A program made the position numbers and the translations under genes. From Nitrospiraceae bacterium (GTDB lineage Bacteria; Nitrospirota; Thermodesulfovibrionia; UBA6902): a stretch of 64,000 bases of DNA. The stretch spans positions 1 through 64,000 of the forward strand of contig QZJG01000030.1 in NCBI GenBank assembly GCA_003599275.1. Direction: 5' to 3'. The stretch's first letter is position 1; each line of letters begins with the position of its first letter. Under the pieces are notes generated by a model. The model was not told the DNA's origin. It saw only the letters and a program-made list of their open reading frames with translations, and searched no databases. Shown in pieces: positions 25,747 to 33,821 of this stretch.

Positions 25747-27030
25747 CAACTCAAACAACAAACCATCGATCTCATCAATCAACTCTTTAAACATCCCTCC
25801 GTGGCTCTTTGAGGCGGAGAAAAGCTCAAGCCTTAATTTCCGGATTTCAGGATCATCGCATTTTTCGTATGTGATACGGCCTTTTTGCATGGCCTGCCTC
25901 TCCAGCAGCAGAAGTCTTTTGGCCCTATCTGCAAAAGAAGCGAGTAAATCTCTTATTTCTCCAAGCTTCTGATCTATATTCTGTGTTCTGTGCTCTGTGC
26001 TCTGCGCAGCAATCTCCTTCACCATCACATACAAAGTGCAGTACTCCAGCCCCCTAACACCCCGGCGCCACTGTAAAAGCATGGGGTTCTTCCAGAACCA
26101 GAGGAAGTTCCTCTCCCCGAGAGAGACAAGGTCAGTAATTGCTGCCTCAAGTTCAGCAATGAGTTTAGAGTTATAGCTCTTAACTCTTAACTCCTGACTC
26201 TTGACTCCTAACTCCTGACTCTTAAGGTGTTTCCATAAATTCTTCAACACCAGTTGTCCGCTCACGTCGTCAGGCGTATCAAAATGAACGAGAGATAAGA
26301 TCACTTTACCTTTACCGTAATTGCCCTCGACAACCGCCGGTTCATTGAGCAGTCTTTTCGGATCAAGATTTATCCGGTAAACCTTTTCGAGCTCTTCCCA
26401 GTCTCCATTCGTTGCAACATCTCCGACGTTTAAATCAGAGCTGAACGCATCGGGCAAGGCATCGCCATATGAAGCGAGTATTTTTATACTCCTGTCTTCA
26501 ATATAAAATTGAGACGGCCACCATGCGTGGAAGACAGGGTGTAGGGTGTAGGGTGTAGGGTGTAGCAGTGGCGATTCGCGAATCGCCACTGCATCTGCTG
26601 CTGGTATTCCTTCCCATACAGGATGCTTACTTACCTTTAATTCAATCCGGCCGCTGAAGCTCGGGACCCGTTCCTTTGTCGGCTTTCGCTTAATATTCAA
26701 AAGGCCGATGCCGTCAAGAGTCGCAAGCCCGGCGCCTCCGCAAAAGCCGAGATAGTTGCCGCCGCTTTTGACGAACTTTTTTATTTCATTTACGCCTTCC
26801 TCTCCGAGGGACTTTAATTTGTTCGACGCCCAGCCGCCGGGGGCAAAAAGCATTTTGTATTTTTTAAGTTTTCCGTTTTTAATGTCTTGAGAGCGTATTA
26901 AATCAAAAGGCAGGTTGGCGGAGTTCAATGCTTTATACGCCATGATTCCCCAGAGAAAAGATTCATCCCAGAGGAGGGCGACGTTGCTTGTCATTGGTTT
27001 ACTCATCGATGTCTTTACCTGATCGACCAT
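25735..27030 (-). CDS. BPL_N (glutamine-amidotransferase-like) domain protein with heptanucleotide inserts
   Basis: 431 residues. The N-terminal part (about 15-150) has the class I amidotransferase-like fold of BPL_N proteins: NVALLWDESF, MLFAPGGWA and the nucleophile elbow GFCGGAGLA. The middle part has RINLDPKRL and GKGKVILSLVHFD. The C-terminal part is helical with no recognised domain. Three tandem heptamer arrays and a 28-bp palindrome lie inside the gene and encode low-complexity stretches (SQELGVK-type, PYTLHP, EHRTQN) that look inserted. It follows res by 65 bases on the same strand. Start may be ATG 27006. Function unknown. Confidence 0.6.
   Translation of the reverse strand: MVDQVKTSMSKPMTSNVALLWDESFLWGIMAYKALNSANLPFDLIRSQDIKNGKLKKYKMLFAPGGWASNKLKSLGEEGVNEIKKFVKSGGNYLGFCGGAGLATLDGIGLLNIKRKPTKERVPSFSGRIELKVSKHPVWEGIPAADAVAIRESPLLHPTPYTLHPVFHAWWPSQFYIEDRSIKILASYGDALPDAFSSDLNVGDVATNGDWEELEKVYRINLDPKRLLNEPAVVEGNYGKGKVILSLVHFDTPDDVSGQLVLKNLWKHLKSQELGVKSQELRVKSYNSKLIAELEAAITDLVSLGERNFLWFWKNPMLLQWRRGVRGLEYCTLYVMVKEIAAQSTEHRTQNIDQKLGEIRDLLASFADRAKRLLLLERQAMQKGRITYEKCDDPEIRKLRLELFSASKSHGGMFKELIDEIDGLLFELLNP
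25974..26008. repeat. Heptanucleotide array, CTGTGCT type
   Basis: Five 7-base units (CTATATT, CTGTGTT, CTGTGCT twice, CTGCGCA) inside the BPL_N gene. It shares units with the array at 48544. Confidence 0.8.
26174..26222. repeat. Heptanucleotide array, TGACTCT/TAACTCC type
   Basis: Seven consecutive 7-base units differing at one or two positions, inside the BPL_N gene. On the coding strand they give a 7-residue repeat (SQELGVK, SQELRVK). Confidence 0.9.
26537..26564. repeat. Heptanucleotide array, GGGTGTA x4
   Basis: Four perfect 7-base units inside the BPL_N gene, directly joined to the palindrome at 26565-26592. Confidence 0.92.
26565..26592. repeat. Perfect 28-bp palindrome inside a coding region
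   Basis: Two 14-base arms with no loop, starting GCAGTGGCGATTCG at the first base after the GGGTGTA array. It reads in frame through the BPL_N gene. Confidence 0.92.
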
Positions 27031-27095
27031 TTGGAAATTGTCCCGTCAAAGTACCGGCTCACCCCACACCTGCGTGCAAGAAAATGGAATCTATC

Positions 27096-29783
27096 TTAAT
27101 CGCTCTTATATTTCCTGAAGTTCCTGACCAGCTTTTCAAAGCTGTCCGGTTTATATCTCTCAAAATCTTCTTCATCCACAAATACGAAATCAAACCTGTA
27201 CTTTTTCTGTGATGCATTGATGTCGACGCACCAGTTTTTCAGCCTCTCTATCTTCAATGGCACATCGAGGTCTTCAAGGCCTTTAGTTTCTACAACATAT
27301 ATTTCCTTTTCATTGGCCTTAACTATAAAGTCCGGATAGTAATTTGATATGCTGCCGTCGGCTGTAACGTAGTCGAGCCTGAAATGAACGGCAAGGTAGT
27401 TCTTTGCGTAAGAGACAATGTCAGGGCATTGCTCGAGGAATGACGCAAAGAGGAGTTCCAGACGGCTGTCCCCGATGATTTTGTTGAATATGCTTTTTTG
27501 AGGAATAAGAAAGCCCTGGTCCTTTACAACAAACGGCCTTGTCTGCCGCAATTTAATATAGTCCCGTATCTCGGCGCTTCCTTTATCAACAACTGTAAGC
27601 TCATTTATCTTTTTCTTGAATGTCTCGATTATGGTCTTGCTTGCCTCAAGCTCGGAGAGATTGCGGATTGTGTTCAAGTCGTCAATATCCACACTTCTGT
27701 CAAACAGATGTTCGCCTATAAAGGTTTTAACCTTTCCATAAAGCACATCATAACCGCTTATCAGACGGAGGTCTTTCATAATTACCTGCGCAAAGTAACC
27801 GATTACGCTCCGGTAGTCGGCAGCCATTGCCGAGTCAAGATATGTCGTGTGGGTAATCTCTCCGGTTGTTATATCTTTAAAAACAATCTCCCTTTTCTCC
27901 TCTTCGGAAAATTGCCTGTACTCCACCTTTTTTGTGGCGAACAATGAGGGCTCAAGCTCTTCAAGATTTTTATATTCCCTGTATATTCTTGGAGAAAGCA
28001 CAGGGATTTCTATATCAAGCCCGTCAATATTCTTTTTCCTGTTTTCATTGTCTATCTCAATGATGATCGGCGCCTTTGCAGCAGTGCCTTCACCCATAGG
28101 CTTGCGCTCAAGCTCCACTCCCTCGCTCTGGATAGATTCGACAAAATCCATAAAGGCATTAGTGCCGACAACGCTGACATACTCCGTCGTATCGGTTCCC
28201 GGATACATTCTCCTCAAGCCCCTTCCAAGGGTCTGCTCCGGCAAAATATTGCTCTTTGCGGCATACGCCCTTAATCCGACTATGGTGGTTACGTTCCGGA
28301 CATCCCAACCTTCCTTAAGCATGAGGACTGAGACAATTACCTTATATTGGCTTTCCATTCCGTCAATTTTATTGGATGCCTTTCTCAGCCTTTCAAGCTC
28401 TTCTTTGGACTTTTTAGAATCAGCTTCGGAGATTTCTCCGTTGTTGTTTGTATGGATAACAAGCACGGCATCCTTGAATTCAGGATAGGTATTCTCAAGG
28501 TGTTCTGCCACATCATCGCAGTTTTTTGTGTCATCCGTCATTATGAAAAGCACGGCCTTTTTACCCATCTTTTCATGTTCAGTATATGCCTTGCGCCATT
28601 CTTCCACGCCAAGCGCAATATAGTCCGCATATTTTTCCGTATAGCGCGAGCTTTGCCGTTCCTGAAGTTTCGCCCGGCTTGCCGCATCCGGCAATACAGG
28701 ATGCTTGACTACATTTTGCGTAATCGCCTCAACAAGCGGATAATCCGAAACCGTCTGCACAAAGATTGCGCCGTTATTGTGTTTGGGAGTTGCCGTTACA
28801 TCAATTTGCAGAGAGAGAAAATGGTCTTTCTGCTTCAGGCGGTTGTGTATATCTTCAATGGATTTGAACCACGCCAGACGATTGTCGTGGATGTGGTGCG
28901 CCTCATCATTGATAACAATAAGCTCATCAATCTCACGGACAATGATCCCGAGATCGACCTTTGAGTCAGTAGTTTTCCCTGTAGGCCTTTTGCCGAGAAA
29001 GTAATCCGTCAGGTCTTCATCTTCAAAGTTCGGCTCAATGTCATCTCCGGCATACACACGGTGAATGTTTGTTAGAAAGATATTGCCGGTCTTGCGGATA
29101 ATAGACACATCGTCCTGTATATGCAAGGTCAATTGAAAATCGTCCTGCCAGTTTCTGCCCTCATAGCCATTATCAGGCAAAAGCGGGTCATCAAAGAAAA
29201 CCCTGAGCCCGTCAAAGTCGGCCCTCAAACGATCTAAGACAATAATATTGGGCGCTATGATGAGGAAGTTTGTTGACAACTTTGAATCCGGCTCATAGAG
29301 CTTGTGGAAATAGCACCACGTAACTATGAGGCTCATGACCTTTGTCTTGCCACTTCCGGTGGCCATCTTTATTACGAGACGGAGCCAGTCTTCATCGAAC
29401 ATCCCTGCGGATACCGCGCCTGATGAATCGTAACGGATCAGGTCATATTTGTCTTTGACCTTAACGACTTCATAAAGATAGATAACGGTTTCGATAGCCT
29501 CGCGCTGGGCAAAGTAATAACGAAACTCCAGCGATGAGCCGTCTGCCCCGGGAATAATATGTTCCGTCTTGAACCACCAGCTAATGAGGGCTTTGCTTGT
29601 TTCAGTCGCCCCTTCATAACCGGAATCACGCCATTGTTTAACATCCCTCCGTATTTTATTGACCAGCGGGGGCAGGAGTTTGCCGTAACTTGATTCCCTC
29701 AGAGCCTCATCAGCCGGAAACCAGCGTATATCAGGATGCAGGATTTCATAGGGCGAATTTGGGAATGAAGGATGGATCGCCAT
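27096..29783 (-). CDS. res: Type III restriction enzyme, Res (helicase-nuclease) subunit
   Basis: 895 residues. The superfamily 2 helicase core has Walker A MATGSGKT (about 140-147), DEAH (293-296), TATPKHN and a C-terminal helicase half with EQTLGRGLRRMYPG (QxxGRxxR motif VI). Near the C terminus is a PD-(D/E)xK nuclease site (Asp818 in YYPDFIV, Glu832 and Lys834 in VVETKG). It cleaves DNA after ATP-driven translocation, together with Mod. It lies downstream of mod and the AlbA_2 gene on the same strand and appears intact. Confidence 0.9.
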   Translation of the reverse strand: MAIHPSFPNSPYEILHPDIRWFPADEALRESSYGKLLPPLVNKIRRDVKQWRDSGYEGATETSKALISWWFKTEHIIPGADGSSLEFRYYFAQREAIETVIYLYEVVKVKDKYDLIRYDSSGAVSAGMFDEDWLRLVIKMATGSGKTKVMSLIVTWCYFHKLYEPDSKLSTNFLIIAPNIIVLDRLRADFDGLRVFFDDPLLPDNGYEGRNWQDDFQLTLHIQDDVSIIRKTGNIFLTNIHRVYAGDDIEPNFEDEDLTDYFLGKRPTGKTTDSKVDLGIIVREIDELIVINDEAHHIHDNRLAWFKSIEDIHNRLKQKDHFLSLQIDVTATPKHNNGAIFVQTVSDYPLVEAITQNVVKHPVLPDAASRAKLQERQSSRYTEKYADYIALGVEEWRKAYTEHEKMGKKAVLFIMTDDTKNCDDVAEHLENTYPEFKDAVLVIHTNNNGEISEADSKKSKEELERLRKASNKIDGMESQYKVIVSVLMLKEGWDVRNVTTIVGLRAYAAKSNILPEQTLGRGLRRMYPGTDTTEYVSVVGTNAFMDFVESIQSEGVELERKPMGEGTAAKAPIIIEIDNENRKKNIDGLDIEIPVLSPRIYREYKNLEELEPSLFATKKVEYRQFSEEEKREIVFKDITTGEITHTTYLDSAMAADYRSVIGYFAQVIMKDLRLISGYDVLYGKVKTFIGEHLFDRSVDIDDLNTIRNLSELEASKTIIETFKKKINELTVVDKGSAEIRDYIKLRQTRPFVVKDQGFLIPQKSIFNKIIGDSRLELLFASFLEQCPDIVSYAKNYLAVHFRLDYVTADGSISNYYPDFIVKANEKEIYVVETKGLEDLDVPLKIERLKNWCVDINASQKKYRFDFVFVDEEDFERYKPDSFEKLVRNFRKYKSD

Positions 29784-29956
29784 TTCGTTAAATCCTCGAC
29801 AGTGCTATTTCAGGACAGGCACTCATAAGCGGTGCTTGTTCTATCGGACAAAACAGCACCCCATATAAGACACTTGCTAAATTTGTCCAATAGATTGTCC
29901 TCATAAATTCAATTGGTTACGAAAAAATATAATCATAATACTATACCATCATGCTA

Positions 29957-31615
29957 TTATTCTTCTCTCTGTCCTTTAGCAGGTATTAATACCATTCGAT
30001 AGCGGCGCCACCTACGTACACCGGAAAACTCAACCCGGCCCTCATCAACCAGACCATCCAAAGCTCGTTTTACAGTTCTTGCGCTAATCTCAATTCCAAT
30101 GCGACGATTAATATCACCGCTGGAAGAATCAGGATATCGAGTAAGGTCTTCAAGGATCAAAGCTCGAAGACGATGAGGCGGTATTCGACTGAGAGTAGTT
30201 TTATGATCAAGCCGGACGCCCCGCAGCCACTCCGGCGACACAAAATAACGCAGCCCTTTGGTTCTGCCACTTGTGTTAACAAGTCCAAGATTCAGCAATC
30301 GGCCAAGCCAGGGATTCAAGGCATCCTGCCCGGCAACTTCCAGGGCAGATGCAAGCATCCGTGCAGTCATGCCCTCCCCCTGTGCGAGCACACCTAATGT
30401 AATGCGCTCACGCTGAGATAACTGATACTTCTTGTCTGCATCGTCAATTAATCTTATAAGTTGCGGTTTCACAATTCGGCGCTGAATAGTAACAGCAACC
30501 CAATCAGGACCTTCAGCCGGAACAGGAACAGGGCGGCCTGATGACAACATACGGTCATACATAAGATCAAAACCGCTGCCCTCCTTTTCCATAAGTTTCA
30601 AATCATGGAATACGCGTGCCAGTCCTTCATTACGCCGCCGACTGGCATGAAGAATATTCTGTGGCGTGACTCCCAAGGGCAGGCGTCCGGGGTTCACTAC
30701 TGTCAGGCGGTCTGGATACAGGTTAAGAAAAATATCACCGCGCTGAGTATAAGGCCGGTGCACTAAGGCATTCACGAGCAGTTCTCGAATAACTTTTTCA
30801 TCGAAAGCCGGCATGCTATGACGAAACATTCCCTCTGCGACTTCATAGCTCTCCCGGAAATCAGGTACAGCACGCCAAACCGCATCTAATAATTCAATCG
30901 GTGACAAACTATAATCGTCCCATAGCAGTTTATTTACCTTCAATCCCTGTTCGTCATATTTTATGCATTGAACAACGGGAGCTGTACCCAGCCGGGACCG
31001 ATCAAACGCTGTGCCAAGCAATAAAATGCCAAGATGAGTCAGAAGGTCGCCTGCTGCCAATCCATAATGCGTCAATAGTTCATCCGGACTTTTGTCCTTT
31101 ACCGATGATTTGACTCTGTCGGATGCATGGACACTTTCAATGAAAACCTTTAGCTTCTCTGAATCCGCAGCCGGGCGCGGGACGCCAAGTGCAGTCATTG
31201 TTTCCCATACCAAACCTGGGCGTTCGTCGGCAAGACGCAATATATCGTCACCAATTACCGGCTGACAAGTTTTCCCTATGCGAACAAAATAACGGCCGTC
31301 ACATGTCGATGTCACACTTGCAGAGCGAGGAATAAGCACCTCGATAAACTGAGCTCCGTTTCCAGATGTCTCAATTCGGGGAAGCGCCTGCACATTGACT
31401 GTCAATTCATTGATGCGTTTGCGCAGCCGGTCAAGCAGTTCTTGTGCAATGACCTGTCCAGCAGGCGGCACATTCTCGTCATCCTCTATTCCAATAAGCA
31501 GACTGCCTCCCTGCCCATTGGCAAAACATACACAATCTTTGGCCAACTCATTCCAGGCGGCTGTCTTTCCGATAATGATTTTTAAAGACTTTTTATCAGT
31601 ATTATGATTTTCCAT
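29957..31615 (-). CDS. AlbA_2 (Schlafen-like) and HATPase_c_4 domain regulator between mod and res
   Basis: 552 residues. The N-terminal AlbA_2 domain (about 1-130: AKDCVCFANGQGGSLLIGIEDD, GRYFVRIGKTCQP) is followed by the GHKL-type ATPase segment (about 265-360: IRELLVNALVHRPYTQRGD, NPGRLPLGVTPQNIL, EGSGFDLMYD). A C-terminal winged-helix part follows. Such proteins are annotated as transcriptional regulators or RecG-related ATPases. The 25-base spacing to mod and position before res suggest it belongs to the restriction-modification unit as regulator or accessory effector; that is inference. Confidence 0.75.
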   Translation of the reverse strand: MENHNTDKKSLKIIIGKTAAWNELAKDCVCFANGQGGSLLIGIEDDENVPPAGQVIAQELLDRLRKRINELTVNVQALPRIETSGNGAQFIEVLIPRSASVTSTCDGRYFVRIGKTCQPVIGDDILRLADERPGLVWETMTALGVPRPAADSEKLKVFIESVHASDRVKSSVKDKSPDELLTHYGLAAGDLLTHLGILLLGTAFDRSRLGTAPVVQCIKYDEQGLKVNKLLWDDYSLSPIELLDAVWRAVPDFRESYEVAEGMFRHSMPAFDEKVIRELLVNALVHRPYTQRGDIFLNLYPDRLTVVNPGRLPLGVTPQNILHASRRRNEGLARVFHDLKLMEKEGSGFDLMYDRMLSSGRPVPVPAEGPDWVAVTIQRRIVKPQLIRLIDDADKKYQLSQRERITLGVLAQGEGMTARMLASALEVAGQDALNPWLGRLLNLGLVNTSGRTKGLRYFVSPEWLRGVRLDHKTTLSRIPPHRLRALILEDLTRYPDSSSGDINRRIGIEISARTVKRALDGLVDEGRVEFSGVRRWRRYRMVLIPAKGQREE

Positions 31616-31640
31616 GATTATTCAAAAGCAGTCTCTCGTA

Positions 31641-33725
31641 TTATTTATCCCCAACCCCCACCTCCACAATCTTCATCGTATCATTACCGAATATATCCAC
31701 AACCTTTACGGCGATCTTATAGCGTCCTTTCTGGCATTCATGAAACGGGGTTTTCAGTTCGAGCGTCCGGTCTTTCTTTGTGCGGAAGCTCTGCCACTCG
31801 TTTTCAAATACAAAGTCGCCGGTCCAGACTTCTTCAATTTCGTTGGTTTCATCTTTCTTTACCCTGACGATCTCGCGCTTGCTTTCAAAATTAAAATCCA
31901 CGCTCCAGTAATCTATCCAGTCAGTCCAGTTTTTGGTGAGGACTTCTTTGGTGACTATGCCGTCTTTGTCCTTCATGACCTTTACGATCTTGCCTTGCTC
32001 AACGACAATTCTATTCGCGCCGTTTTTCAGGCTTGCCGCTGCATTGTCTATGCTGTCCTGTGAGTAGTAGACGGAGAAGTCGGTAAGCTCTACGGCAACT
32101 GCACCTTTCTTCACATGCGGCTTTACCTCAATGAAAGACACATCGTGAAAGACAACCTGGTTCTTCTCCACCGCCCGTTTGTCAAAGACCTCACGGGGAA
32201 TGTATTTCATGGCAAGGTCTATGCCTTTTGACTTTGCCTCTTCCTGAATATTCGGGAAGAGCCCCATCTCAAACTCAAAGGCGAGGATGTCAACGCGGGA
32301 GATGCGCTTTGAGCGGCACTCAAGTATGACCTCTTCTACAAAGAGTCTCGTTACAGGCAGATTGACAGGCCCCACGGCAACCATGCGGCCTGCCTTCTTG
32401 CCGTGGAAACACCTGAAACCATCTATCGTCTCCGCGCGATAGGCATGGAGGATGAGGTTGATAAAGTCCTTTTCCTTCTGCTCAAGCTGTTTCTGCTTCT
32501 CTTCTTCCCGGAGGTTTAGATTCACGCCGATGTAGTGCGCCCGCTCGTATTTGCCGAGGTTGAGGATTTCAAAAGCGCGGAAGTCCTTGCCCTCTTCTTT
32601 AAGTTGCCGCTGAACACCAATCATGCGCTTGCGTGTTGTGTGAATGGCGAACTTGCCGAGGTCAGAGCCGATCCACTTGCGTCCAAGCTTTTCAGCAACG
32701 GCAAGCGTAGTGCCGGAGCCGCAGAAGAAGTCAGCAACGATGTCGTTTTCGTTGGAAGAGGCTTTGATGATGCGATCGAGAAGGGCTTCGGGTTTTTGGG
32801 TTGGGTAGCCAATATTTTCCGGATTTGCGCCTAAAACGTGATGCACTTCCCAGACGTCCCGCATGGGTGCCCCAGCCGATTCCTCTTCCAAAACCTCTTT
32901 TGTTGTCTCTCCTCGAACCTTCTTGCCACCAAAGCGTTTCAGTGTAGCTTCTGACAATTCCTGAAATTGTTGGTTCCAGATAGTTTTCTCATTTTTACCA
33001 AACCAATATATTGAGTCATGACTCCGCTGAAACATTGGTGATTTAGCAGGCCACCGACGGTAATGCCAAATAAGCTCATTCTTAAAAGTATTCCTTCCAA
33101 AAACCTCATCCATGACAAGTCGAATAAACCCATTCACCCGCCAATCACAATGCACATAAATACTCCCATCATCTGCAAGCAAATCCCGCATGAGGGAAAG
33201 CCGTTCATAGATCATGGCGATAAAGCTGTCCGCGCCTTTGCCCCAGGTATCTCGGTAGGCTAATTCTTCCAGCACATTGGGTTTCTTGGTAAAAGTCTCA
33301 TCGCCAATCTCTATATCCATCGAAAAGTCCGCGCCAACGTCAAACGGCGGGTCTATGTAGATGAGCTTGATACCTCCCTGTTTTTCGACCTCATCACGGA
33401 GTGGGCCGTTCTTGAGAGAAGATAGAATGAGCTTATTGTCGCCCCAGATAAGCTTGTTCGTCCAGCCTGACTTCTGCCGTCCCCTCGTATCGAAAAGCCC
33501 GAACTGGGCATTGGAATCTTCCAGCCTCTCAGCGCGCGGCTCATCCACCTGCTCGATCACCTGAAAGGGCAGTACGATATTGCAGACCTCATTGGTCTTC
33601 CCGTTCCAGACCAGCTCCACCTCGCGCTTGTCATCAAAAAGCAGGAAGCGGTACTTCTCCGGCAGAGGCTTGCCCGCATCAATCAGCTTCAGTATCTCGC
33701 GCTTTTCGTTGTCAGTAAGTTTCAT
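31641..33725 (-). CDS. mod: Type III DNA methyltransferase, Mod subunit
   Basis: 694 residues. Order of motifs is that of beta-class N6-adenine methyltransferases: catalytic DPPF (125-128), then SAM-binding DFFCGSGTT (332-340) and [18 protein letters not shown]. The middle region is the likely target recognition domain. The C-terminal half is a long Mod-specific extension. It methylates the recognition site and guides Res. First gene of the minus-strand unit mod, AlbA_2, res. Confidence 0.88.
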   Translation of the reverse strand: MKLTDNEKREILKLIDAGKPLPEKYRFLLFDDKREVELVWNGKTNEVCNIVLPFQVIEQVDEPRAERLEDSNAQFGLFDTRGRQKSGWTNKLIWGDNKLILSSLKNGPLRDEVEKQGGIKLIYIDPPFDVGADFSMDIEIGDETFTKKPNVLEELAYRDTWGKGADSFIAMIYERLSLMRDLLADDGSIYVHCDWRVNGFIRLVMDEVFGRNTFKNELIWHYRRWPAKSPMFQRSHDSIYWFGKNEKTIWNQQFQELSEATLKRFGGKKVRGETTKEVLEEESAGAPMRDVWEVHHVLGANPENIGYPTQKPEALLDRIIKASSNENDIVADFFCGSGTTLAVAEKLGRKWIGSDLGKFAIHTTRKRMIGVQRQLKEEGKDFRAFEILNLGKYERAHYIGVNLNLREEEKQKQLEQKEKDFINLILHAYRAETIDGFRCFHGKKAGRMVAVGPVNLPVTRLFVEEVILECRSKRISRVDILAFEFEMGLFPNIQEEAKSKGIDLAMKYIPREVFDKRAVEKNQVVFHDVSFIEVKPHVKKGAVAVELTDFSVYYSQDSIDNAAASLKNGANRIVVEQGKIVKVMKDKDGIVTKEVLTKNWTDWIDYWSVDFNFESKREIVRVKKDETNEIEEVWTGDFVFENEWQSFRTKKDRTLELKTPFHECQKGRYKIAVKVVDIFGNDTMKIVEVGVGDK

Positions 33726-33821
33726 GGTTTATCGGGATGCTCAATTTTACCTGTAAGGCGACTGTTTGGGCAAGGAAAAAGGGGCATCACGATTATGAAA
33801 TTTGAGGCCCAGGGTCGTTAA

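Noticed and set aside
26174-26564. CRISPR array
   Set aside because: Units are seven bases with no spacers, no 24-37 base direct repeats and no cas genes nearby.
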